Assembly (NCBI GenBank): GCA_016869015.1
Contig: VGFB01000392.1
Location: 1 to 5,013, forward strand
From: Armatimonadota bacterium
GTDB taxonomy: Bacteria; Armatimonadota; Zipacnadia; Zipacnadales; VGFC01
DNA length: 5,013 bases
Direction: 5' to 3'
Each line of letters opens with the position of its first letter. Within the stretch, counting starts at the first letter, position 1. Below, piece by piece: positions 1 through 5,013 of this stretch. The position numbers were made by a program, and so were the translations under genes. The notes under the pieces were generated by a model that worked only from the letters and a program-made list of their open reading frames with translations, searched no databases and had not been told where the DNA came from.

Positions 1-477
1 TTGCTGAAGCGCCTTCCCGACGCCACGGCGCTCATCTTCGACCTGCCGACGGTCGTGGCGATTGCGCGGGAGTGCGCGGAGCTCGCCGGGGTCTCGGATC
101 GCGTCGAGACCCGGGCCGGCAGCTACTGGGACGACGAGCTTGGCGAAGGGTTCGATCTGGCCATCGTCTCCAACATCCTCCACAGCTCCGGGCCCGAGGG
201 CTGTGTCACCATCCTGCAGAAGACCCTCCGCGCCCTCGCACCGGGCGGGCGGGCCGTGGTCCACGACTTCATCCTGGGGGAGGACGGCACGACGCCCCCG
301 TGGGCCGCCCTGTTCTCACTGAACATGCTGAACGCGGGCAATGAGGGGCGCAGCTACACGCGGGGCGAGCTGGAGGAGTTCGCGGCCGAGGCGGGTTTCG
401 AAGCGACGGAGTACCGACAGTGCACGGAGGACACGGGCGTCGTGGTGGCGAGGAAGCCAGTGCCTCGTCGGTCATGA
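1..477 (+). CDS. SAM-dependent O-methyltransferase, C-terminal part (5' end cut by window)
   Basis: This looks like the C-terminal catalytic part of a family 2 O-methyltransferase (Methyltransf_2, the plant COMT and bacterial polyketide/hydroxyneurosporene methyltransferase type). Such enzymes move a methyl group from S-adenosylmethionine to a hydroxyl on a small aromatic or isoprenoid-type substrate in the cytoplasm. Visible motifs, counted from base 1, are the FDLP segment (13-16) that follows the SAM-binding glycine loop, RVETRAGSYW (34-43), the FDLAIVSNILH strand and helix (51-61), LAPGGRAVVHDF (79-90) and the FSLNML segment (105-110). H61 sits where the family's catalytic His is expected, but the usual H-x-W-x-D-E context is replaced by HSSGPEG. 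The first codon, TTG, is almost certainly an internal Leu: about 180 residues, including the dimerisation domain and the glycine loop, would lie upstream. The stop is TGA at 475-477, 12 bp before the REP pair. The family call is firm; the substrate cannot be inferred. Confidence 0.87.
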   Translation: MLKRLPDATALIFDLPTVVAIARECAELAGVSDRVETRAGSYWDDELGEGFDLAIVSNILHSSGPEGCVTILQKTLRALAPGGRAVVHDFILGEDGTTPPWAALFSLNMLNAGNEGRSYTRGELEEFAAEAGFEATEYRQCTEDTGVVVARKPVPRRS

Positions 478-488
478 TGCATGGTGCC

Positions 489-566
489 GTAGGAGCGGCT
501 TCAGCCGCGATGACATCGCCCGAAGGCCCTGAACGTCCACGACATCGCGGCTGAAGCCGCTCCTAC
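489..566. repeat. Inverted pair of REP-like palindromes (BIME-like element)
   Basis: Two perfect 24-nt copies face each other at 489-512 and 543-566, separated by 30 nt. Each copy has GTAG at its outer end (489-492, and CTAC at 563-566), then GA, then a short palindrome: GCGGCT-TC-AGCCGC at 495-508 and its reverse complement at 547-560. A GTAG or GTGG tetranucleotide next to an imperfect palindrome is the layout of REP sequences mobilised by REP-associated tyrosine transposases (RAYTs). Two such units in opposite orientation form a BIME. The spacer starts with CATCGC, which makes a further palindrome GCGATG-A-CATCGC (507-519) and gives an 8-bp direct repeat GACATCGC (512-519 and 541-548). The element lies wholly within the 155-bp gap between the methyltransferase and the TIM-barrel gene. 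In RNA it would fold into a long hairpin that could slow transcription or protect the upstream 3' end. No RAYT gene is in the window. Confidence 0.85.
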
Positions 567-632
567 AGCCAAGGGAGTCCCTGCAGGCGAGGCACTGGAC
601 GGGCATCCAGACGGAGAAGGGGAGCGAGAGAC

Positions 633-1409
633 ATGAAGGTCGCGATCGACGGCGTGTACTTCGGTGGAGGGCGAACGGCGGAGGAGTTCGTGGCGTTGGC
701 GGCCGAGTCGGGCGGCCAGGCGGTCAACTGGCCGCTGAAGGCCGGCTACGCCGACCCGGGCGATCCCGCGTCGTGGGACGCGTGTGCGGCGATGCTGGGG
801 AGCGCCGGGCTGGCGGTTTCCAGCCTCGCGGCCTTCAGTCAGAACAGCGCGCTGGCCGGCCAGGAGGAGGCCTTCCGCGCGGAGATCGCTCAGGGCGTGG
901 AAGCGGCGAAGGCCCTCGGCTGCAAGGTGATCGACTGCTGGCCGCGCATGGAAGCGGGCGCGAGCAAGCCCGACAGTCAGAGGGTCTTGGCCTCGAACAT
1001 CGAGGCGGTGGCCGGTCTGCTCGAAGCGAGCGGCATGGTCATCTCCTTCGAGTTCGAGCCCGACACAACGATCGAGCGGTACGCCGAATCGCTCGAGTTC
1101 CTGGTGCCTCTGCCCGCCGTCGCGCGCTTGACGGCGGACACGTACCACATCAACCGAGCCGGGGACGACCTCGTGACCGCCGCCGGCGCGATGGCCGGCC
1201 GCTTCGGCATTCTGCATATCTCGGGAAGCCACCGGGGCGAGCCTGGATCGGAGGGCGACACCTGCGACCACGAGGGTTTCGTCGGCGCCGCGCGGGCCGC
1301 GGGCTACGCGGGCGACCTCGTGCTGCAGTACGCCCCGCCGCCCGACGTAGGGGAGAGCCTCAAGCGCGCCGTCGCCCTCTGTCGCGGCATCGTGCAGCGG
1401 GCCGCGTAG
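633..1409 (+). CDS. Sugar phosphate isomerase/epimerase-like TIM-barrel protein
   Basis: This 258-aa cytoplasmic protein fits the xylose isomerase-like TIM-barrel family (AP_endonuc_2), which includes hydroxypyruvate isomerase, ketose 3-epimerases, IolE/IolI and AP endonuclease IV. The length is typical. The barrel starts at MKVAIDGVYF. Predicted metal and catalytic positions follow in family order: a Glu in ISFEFEP (E140 or E142) at the end of one strand, D169 and H172 in ADTYHINRAG, H195 in LHISGSH, and a C-terminal strand LVLQYAPP (229-236). There the family normally has a Glu (Glu246 in D-tagatose 3-epimerase), but this protein has Q232. The loop at 200-213 (HRGEPGSEGDTCDH) matches the usual Gly/Pro-rich stretch after the metal-binding His. 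The ATG at 633 follows GAAGGGGAG (616-624) at good spacing. The gene stands alone downstream of the REP pair and ends before a strong hairpin. The fold is clear; the substrate is unknown, and the Q232 change makes a standard two-base isomerase mechanism uncertain. Confidence 0.85.
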   Translation: MKVAIDGVYFGGGRTAEEFVALAAESGGQAVNWPLKAGYADPGDPASWDACAAMLGSAGLAVSSLAAFSQNSALAGQEEAFRAEIAQGVEAAKALGCKVIDCWPRMEAGASKPDSQRVLASNIEAVAGLLEASGMVISFEFEPDTTIERYAESLEFLVPLPAVARLTADTYHINRAGDDLVTAAGAMAGRFGILHISGSHRGEPGSEGDTCDHEGFVGAARAAGYAGDLVLQYAPPPDVGESLKRAVALCRGIVQRAA

Positions 1410-1423
1410 CGCCGGGGGGAATC

Positions 1424-1454
1424 AGCGGGGCCGCCCGGGTTGGGCGGCCCCGCT
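1424..1454. terminator. GC hairpin between convergent genes, probable bidirectional terminator
   Basis: A perfect 13-bp inverted repeat (1424-1436 with 1442-1454) encloses a 5-nt loop, GGGTT. It lies 14 bp after the TIM-barrel stop and 28 bp beyond the stop of the convergent pseudopilin gene, so it is placed to end transcription from both sides. There is no T-tract on either strand, so it is not a classical intrinsic terminator. It may act as a strong pausing or 3'-protecting structure, or work with Rho. The structure is seen directly; the role is inferred from position. Confidence 0.65.
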
Positions 1455-1482
1455 TGGCACGTCGTTCAGGGCGGCAGTGCGT

Positions 1483-2175
1483 CTATGGGCGGTTGTACAC
1501 GTAGTCAAGCGGGACCAGCTTGTTGACCCACTTCGCGTGACCGTCGCAGAAGCCCAGGTTGATCCCGTCGTTGTGCGGCACGTAGCCGGAGGCCTTGTTG
1601 TTGACGTTGTCGATGTACGGAATCCCCCAGTGCCGGGTGCACACAGCGTCCCCGACCAGTGGGGTCTGCGCCGGGTACTTGATCATGGCCATGGGTTGCC
1701 CCAGAACCCCGAGGTAGCCGTCCGTGACGTTCCCGTTCCCATTCAGGTCCCCGTAGCTGTCCTGGACGCAGTTCCACCCGTAGCTCAACTGACCGCCGCC
1801 GTAGGGGCTGACATAGCCGGCCATGCCGGCGGCGGCCATGCTGCCGCCGTTTAGGAGGACGGTGCGCGGGCAGGCCGCGTTGCCGCAGACCCCGTACTTG
1901 TATGAGGGGCAGTAGAACAGCTGCGTGTTCTTGACGTACGGCTGCGTCACGATGAACATGCGCACAGCCTGCCAGTCGTAGAAGCCGTTGATCTCATCGT
2001 AGTCCTGAGCATACATCACGGCGGCGAGGGCGAGCTGCTTGATGTTGCTCAGGCAGCTCGCCTGGCGCGCCTTTTCACGCGCCCGGGCGAAGACGGGGAA
2101 CAGAATCGCGGCCAAGATCGCAATAATCGCAATGACAACCAGCAGTTCGATCAGCGTGAAGCCTCGTCGCGCCAT
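1483..2175 (-). CDS. Type IV pilin-like / pseudopilin protein with H-X9-DG motif (DUF1559 type)
   Basis: This 230-aa protein has a class III prepilin signal: a short basic leader MARRG, cleavage before F6, and FTLIELLVVIAIIAILAAIL with the conserved Glu at +5 of the mature protein. The hydrophobic helix would anchor it in the inner membrane until a prepilin peptidase (PilD type) cleaves and methylates it. Next come FPVFARAREKARQASC and AQDYDE, diagnostic of the DUF1559 pseudopilin group. Near the C-terminus H201 is followed after exactly nine residues by D211-G212, the H-X9-DG motif. A dockerin/EF-hand-like loop, DLNGNGNVTDG, sits at 143-153. Cysteines occur at 41, 89, 97, 102, 136, 179 and 210, so disulfides are possible. 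The ATG at 2173-2175 is chosen because it gives a canonical leader and has AGAAGGG (2186-2192) upstream; an in-frame ATG 25 codons earlier would put a basic tail before the leader. These proteins occur in many copies per genome; the role of this one is unknown. Confidence 0.9.
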   Translation of the reverse strand: MARRGFTLIELLVVIAIIAILAAILFPVFARAREKARQASCLSNIKQLALAAVMYAQDYDEINGFYDWQAVRMFIVTQPYVKNTQLFYCPSYKYGVCGNAACPRTVLLNGGSMAAAGMAGYVSPYGGGQLSYGWNCVQDSYGDLNGNGNVTDGYLGVLGQPMAMIKYPAQTPLVGDAVCTRHWGIPYIDNVNNKASGYVPHNDGINLGFCDGHAKWVNKLVPLDYVYNRP

Positions 2176-2221
2176 GGTTCCATTTCCCTTCTTGGAGTGG
2201 TATGAACGACTGCTACCCTTG

Positions 2222-2250
2222 ATGGTACCACGCCCGAGAGCGCGACGCAA
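2222..2250 (-). promoter_or_regulatory. Candidate sigma70-type promoter for the pseudopilin gene
   Basis: On the minus strand TTGCGT (2245-2250) and TACCAT (2222-2227) are separated by exactly 17 nt. They match TTGACA at 3 of 6 positions and TATAAT at 4 of 6. The site lies within the 117-bp gap between the 594-aa gene and the pseudopilin start, about 47 bp upstream of the ATG. It would give the pseudopilin its own transcription apart from the thiE unit. The match is modest, so this is tentative. Confidence 0.3.
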
Positions 2251-2292
2251 GAGGCCGTCGAGTGCGGACCATTGGGCAGTTGGGCAGGACGC

Positions 2293-4077
2293 CTACTTGG
2301 CCTTCGGGAGCATCACTACTGAGGCGACCGACGGATCGATGCTCCAGGGCGGCCCCCCGGAGATGAGTTCCGGTGGCGCCGGCTTGCCGTTGATCCGGAG
2401 GCCCGAGACCTCGGTCCCCAGCGGAGGCGACACCCGCAGCCGCTGCGCCGCGTCCGGGGTGCCTGGGAGGGACAGCGTCACCGCGCCGTCGATCGCTTGC
2501 ATCGCCGACAGCCGGACCGGCCCGAGGCCGGAGGGGAAGCCCGTCAGGCGGGCCAGTTCGCCGTCCCGCGCCCAGCCCGCCGGCAGTGCGGGCAGCACGT
2601 GAACCGCGTCGGCCTCCGCGCGCGCCGCCGAGTCGGCGATCAGGAAGACCAGCGCCGCCGCCGCGCCGACGTCGTTGCGTCCGCCCTGCAGCGGCGGTCC
2701 CGGCAGCGGCTGAGCCTCCAGCCCCTCCTCCACGGCCTGCCACGCCCGTTGCCGCGCTGCGGCCTCTCCGGCCTGCATCACGACGTAGGCGCTCAGGAGC
2801 GTCTCTTCGAGGGACGGCGTGTCGGGAGCCTCCGGCGGCCGCAGGCCTGCGGCGGCGAGGCGCAGCGCCTGCGCCCGAGCCTCGAAGAGGGAACGCGGCG
2901 GCGTGTCGGCCGCCTGCGCCCCCCTCGCTCCGGCCAGCGCCGCAAGCTCCTCCGCACGACCGGGCTCGCCGACCAGTCTCGCCACGTCTGCCACGCGGCT
3001 CAGAGCCAGCGCGACCCGTGCCCCATCAGCCGTCGGTGACGCGGCGGCCAGTGGCGCCGCCGCCCGGGCGAGCGGGCGCCAGAGCAGTTGAGCCCAGCGC
3101 TCGGGCGCGTCGGAGAACAGGGCGCAATCGGCGAGGGCCGTGGTCCGGTCGGCGTGCGACCCGAGGTCAGCCAGGCCCGCGAAGTGGCCGTCCTCGGCCT
3201 GATGCGCGACCAGCGTCTCGATGACGCGCGGGAGCTGCGGGGCGAGCCCGGCGCGCGCGAGGGCGGACAGTGAGAGGGCGACGGCCAGAGGGTTGTCCGG
3301 CGCCGGCGCATCGAGGAGGAGGGCCCCGGTCGCCGCGTGGAAGGCCTCGGTCAGGGGGGCGTTGCCCAGCAGTAGCCGGTGGGGCAGGACGCGGGCCTCC
3401 CACTCAGCCACGATGTCGCCGAGCCGGAAGTCCGGGTTCAGGTTGCGCACATCCGGAACGTCGCGCAACCGGTAGGGCATCGGGGCGGCCGGCTGGGCGA
3501 GGAGGAGGTCGGCCGGGCCCTCCTTCGGGAGGCTCAGGTCGAAGGCCAGAGTCGTCTCCGCCTCTGCGGCGCGCACCTCGTCGGGCTTCCGCGAGACGAC
3601 GAGGCACACGTCCTCGCCGTCCAACAAGGCAAGGTCATCCCGTAGCGCCAGCCCGCCGCGCTGGAGGCCGACCCAGAGCCGCGCCCGACGAGGCCCTCCC
3701 GCCTCGGAGGCGATTCGGATGGCGCGGAAGAGCCACAGCGACTGCCGCCCCAGCGGCCCGTGCCCGTCGGCCCCCGAGCGAACCGTCATCCGGAGTAGTC
3801 CCGCCGTGGTCTCGGCCTCCACGACGCGAGCCCCCGGCGCGAGCCACGCGAGCGTGGCGGGCGGCGCGTCCGAGGGCCGGGCCTCGGCGCCATCGGTCTG
3901 GAGCCACTCGGTCAGCCGCGGGCCGTCCTGCCCGGCTCGCACGGAGCCGTCGGACAGCAGCAGGAACCGGCCCGTGAGGTCCGGCCGCCCCAACGGCGCA
4001 ATCGGCTCGGCGGCGCGAGCCCAGGTGGCGACGGCCCCGATGATCATCAGAAGGGCAGGCTTAGGGACGCGCTTCAT
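2293..4077 (-). CDS. Secreted six-hairpin glycosidase-like protein, function unknown
   Basis: This 594-aa protein begins with a Sec-type signal peptide (MKRVPKP, hydrophobic 8-19, likely cut after ARA at about residue 22), so it should act outside the inner membrane. I do not recognise a named family. Residues about 24-230 are strand-rich, with a pattern like the N-terminal beta-sandwich of alpha/alpha six-hairpin glycosidases. Residues about 235-490 are helical and Ala/Leu-rich, with paired-helix segments such as LPRVIETLVAHQAEDGHFAG (282-301). At 493-501, HVLPALPAG followed by W502 matches the signature found where the helical barrel meets the C-terminal beta-domain in several glycosidase clans (GH95 and GH65/GH78-like proteins). 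Residues 510-594 look like that beta-domain. I cannot identify the usual catalytic acids, so it may be a divergent enzyme or a non-catalytic binder. The ATG at 4075-4077 has no clear Shine-Dalgarno sequence and lies inside the 3' end of thiE, which suggests translational coupling. It ends 117 bp before the pseudopilin gene. Confidence 0.6.
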   Translation of the reverse strand: MKRVPKPALLMIIGAVATWARAAEPIAPLGRPDLTGRFLLLSDGSVRAGQDGPRLTEWLQTDGAEARPSDAPPATLAWLAPGARVVEAETTAGLLRMTVRSGADGHGPLGRQSLWLFRAIRIASEAGGPRRARLWVGLQRGGLALRDDLALLDGEDVCLVVSRKPDEVRAAEAETTLAFDLSLPKEGPADLLLAQPAAPMPYRLRDVPDVRNLNPDFRLGDIVAEWEARVLPHRLLLGNAPLTEAFHAATGALLLDAPAPDNPLAVALSLSALARAGLAPQLPRVIETLVAHQAEDGHFAGLADLGSHADRTTALADCALFSDAPERWAQLLWRPLARAAAPLAAASPTADGARVALALSRVADVARLVGEPGRAEELAALAGARGAQAADTPPRSLFEARAQALRLAAAGLRPPEAPDTPSLEETLLSAYVVMQAGEAAARQRAWQAVEEGLEAQPLPGPPLQGGRNDVGAAAALVFLIADSAARAEADAVHVLPALPAGWARDGELARLTGFPSGLGPVRLSAMQAIDGAVTLSLPGTPDAAQRLRVSPPLGTEVSGLRINGKPAPPELISGGPPWSIDPSVASVVMLPKAK

Positions 4078-4687
4078 CGCAGGCGGCGACCAGTTCGCGC
4101 GCAGCGCGGCCGGGATCGAGCGCCGAGCCGACGGCGGAGATGACGGCCAGCAACTGCGCTCCGGCCGCGAGGAGCTCCGGCACCCGCTCCATGGTAATGC
4201 CGCCGATGGCGCAGACCGGCAGCGCTACCGCGCCTGCCACGGCTCGCAGGCGCTCCGGGCCGAGGACAGGCTTCTCGGGCTTGGTTGGCGAGGGGTACAT
4301 GGCGCCGACAGCGACGTAGTCGGCGCCCGCACGTTCAGCGGCCCGAGCCAGCTCGACGGTAGGGGTGGTCACGCCGATCACGGCGCTCGCGCCCAGGGCC
4401 TCGCGGGCTGCGCCTGGCGAAGCGTCCGACTGGCCCAGATGCACACCCGCAGCCCCCACTTCGGCGGCGAGATCCACGGCATCATTGACCAGGAGCGGGA
4501 CCCCGACCCCGGCCGCGCGACGCGCGAGGGCCCGCAGCGCCGTGACGTCGCCCTCCGGCAACCGCCCCTTGCTGCGGAACTGCAGCATTCCCACGCCGGC
4601 CGCAACGGCCGCCTCCCCAACCTCCCACGCCGAGGCGCGCGAGGGGTGGTTGAGGATGACATAGACAGGCGAGCGGACGGTCAACAT
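4061..4687 (-). CDS. thiE: Thiamine-phosphate synthase
   Basis: ThiE joins 4-amino-2-methyl-5-hydroxymethylpyrimidine diphosphate with 4-methyl-5-(2-phosphoethyl)thiazole (or its carboxylated form) to make thiamine phosphate plus pyrophosphate in the cytoplasm. The 208-aa product has the usual length and the motifs of this TIM barrel in order: VYVILN on strand 1 (8-13); LQFRSK with Q36, R38 and K40 for pyrophosphate binding; LLVNDAVDLA (65-74); GVHLGQSD (81-88), whose D88 matches the Mg-binding Asp; IGVTT (104-108); VGAMYPSPTKP (127-137) matching the family's GP-(I/V)-F-x-T-x-TK loop; and AIGGI (160-164), followed by a phosphate-binding end LAVISAV. The ATG at 4685-4687 is preferred because it starts just before strand 1. 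Longer in-frame extension gives low-complexity sequence antisense to the neighbouring membrane gene. No strong Shine-Dalgarno site is visible. The stop TAA (4061-4063) overlaps the start of the 594-aa gene by 17 bp. No TPP riboswitch is evident in the short upstream gap, and no other thi gene is in view. Confidence 0.93.
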   Translation of the reverse strand: MLTVRSPVYVILNHPSRASAWEVGEAAVAAGVGMLQFRSKGRLPEGDVTALRALARRAAGVGVPLLVNDAVDLAAEVGAAGVHLGQSDASPGAAREALGASAVIGVTTPTVELARAAERAGADYVAVGAMYPSPTKPEKPVLGPERLRAVAGAVALPVCAIGGITMERVPELLAAGAQLLAVISAVGSALDPGRAARELVAACDEARP

Positions 4688-4792
4688 GCCGACACCCAAG
4701 CCGAGGATGGCGCCTGCTTCCCCGTGACCCGAGAGGCGCCCTTCCACACCCGGGTGGAGGTCAGCAGGGCGGCCCAGACGAACGGGAAAGGC
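4688..4792. other. Short divergent gap between thiE and the membrane protein gene
   Basis: These 105 bp separate the divergent start codons and would have to hold both promoters. I see no convincing -10/-35 pair. A perfect 10-bp palindrome CACCCGGGTG lies at 4747-4756, within a larger imperfect inverted repeat (TCCAC/GTGGA, 4743-4758), and could be an operator. However, reading in the plus-strand frame of the downstream gene there are no stops here, and 31 of 35 codons end in G or C. Part of this gap may therefore be coding sequence of that gene, starting for example at GTG 4724. Confidence 0.3.
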
Positions 4793-5013
4793 ATGATTGC
4801 CGCGGCGGCGCAAGAGGCCTTCGTGACGATGGTCGGGATTGTCGCTGTGCTGTTCATCCTGGCCTGGCCCGCGTACCGGATCGTCTCGATGTGGCTGATG
4901 CGGGAGCTGACGACGGCCGAGGCCGTCGGAGCTCTGGCCGTTCTGCTCGGCTTCCTGGCGGGGATCATCACAACATGGGGGCAACTGCTCAGCGGCCTGC
5001 TGCTCCTGTTGCT
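4793..5013 (+). CDS. Membrane protein, N-terminal part (3' end cut by window)
   Basis: An open frame of 73 complete codons runs from ATG 4793 to the window edge with no stop. It encodes a hydrophobic protein: a first membrane helix at about residues 10-31 (FVTMVGIVAVLFILAWPAYR is its core), a charged turn around MRELTTAE, and a second hydrophobic stretch from about 45, ALAVLLGFLAGIITTWG, that continues into GLLLLL at the edge. Third codon positions are G or C in about 63 of 73 codons, which supports real coding on this strand rather than on the opposite one. GGGAAAGG (4784-4791) is a weak ribosome-binding site very close to the ATG. A longer form starting at GTG 4724 is possible. No family is recognisable from this fragment. 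It is divergent from thiE, so no shared function is implied. Confidence 0.65.
   Translation, partial: MIAAAAQEAFVTMVGIVAVLFILAWPAYRIVSMWLMRELTTAEAVGALAVLLGFLAGIITTWGQLLSGLLLLL

Noticed and set aside
1..3. TTG at base 1 as a genuine start codon of the methyltransferase
   Set aside because: The encoded part lacks the dimerisation domain and the SAM-binding glycine loop, and LLKRLPDA fits the interior of the family. The window edge cuts the gene.
501..1271. 256-codon minus-strand open frame antisense to the TIM-barrel gene
   Set aside because: The translation is Arg/His-rich with no motifs, while the plus-strand frame has clear family motifs and a ribosome-binding site. It is a GC-rich shadow.
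2176..2250. Longer pseudopilin starting at the ATG at 2248-2250
   Set aside because: It would place 25 mostly basic and polar residues before a short canonical prepilin leader. The downstream ATG has a good ribosome-binding site, and the candidate promoter overlaps the extension.
3270..3977. 235-codon plus-strand open frame antisense to the 594-aa gene
   Set aside because: The product is extremely Arg/Pro/Gly-rich, as expected from reading a GC-rich gene on the wrong strand. The minus-strand frame has a signal peptide and domain-like structure.
4688..4792. TPP riboswitch upstream of thiE
   Set aside because: I could not find the conserved CUGAGA and ACCUGA-type core elements on the minus strand, and the gap is short for an aptamer plus expression platform.
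4688..4984. Extension of thiE by 99 codons upstream, to a 307-aa form
   Set aside because: ThiE is normally about 210 aa and strand 1 begins right after the ATG at 4687. The extension is low-complexity and lies antisense to the plus-strand membrane protein.
1..5013. CRISPR array, insertion sequence, tRNA or defence-system genes
   Set aside because: No regularly spaced direct repeats, transposase motifs, tRNA-like cloverleaf or recognisable defence domains were seen on reading both strands.

Overview
This is a GC-rich bacterial window with strong G/C preference at third codon positions. It holds six protein-coding genes, two of them cut by the window edges. The best lineage clue is the prepilin-like protein at 1483-2175. 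Its FTLIELL start, FPVFARAREKARQASC segment, QDYDE motif and C-terminal H-X9-DG motif together are typical of the DUF1559/H-X9-DG pseudopilins. These are expanded in Armatimonadota and also in Planctomycetota, Lentisphaerota and Verrucomicrobiota. An Armatimonadota-like organism is my best guess; this is inference from one protein type, and no rRNA or marker gene is present.

Layout, left to right. The 3' part of a SAM-dependent O-methyltransferase gene (1-477, +) is followed by an inverted pair of REP-like palindromes (489-566). Next is a complete sugar phosphate isomerase/epimerase-type TIM-barrel gene (633-1409, +). A 13-bp perfect GC hairpin (1424-1454) separates this gene from a convergent minus-strand block. 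In transcription order that block reads thiE (4687-4061), a secreted 594-aa protein resembling six-hairpin glycosidases (4077-2293), and the pseudopilin (2175-1483). thiE and the 594-aa gene overlap by 17 bp and look translationally coupled. The pseudopilin lies 117 bp further on and has a candidate promoter of its own. At the right edge a plus-strand membrane protein gene (from about 4793) runs divergently from thiE and off the window.

How the genes fit together: no single pathway links them. ThiE is a housekeeping thiamine enzyme. The TIM-barrel protein and the secreted glycosidase-like protein both suggest carbohydrate metabolism, and the pseudopilin suggests an envelope or secretion-type filament, but only thiE and the 594-aa gene are physically coupled. 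I see no defence system, CRISPR array, insertion sequence, tRNA or rRNA. The most notable items are the REP pair in a probably non-proteobacterial genome, a Glu-to-Gln change at a predicted metal-ligand position of the TIM-barrel protein, a dockerin-like calcium loop inside the pseudopilin, and coding-like codon signal running through the short divergent gap beside thiE. I did not find a convincing undescribed multi-gene system.
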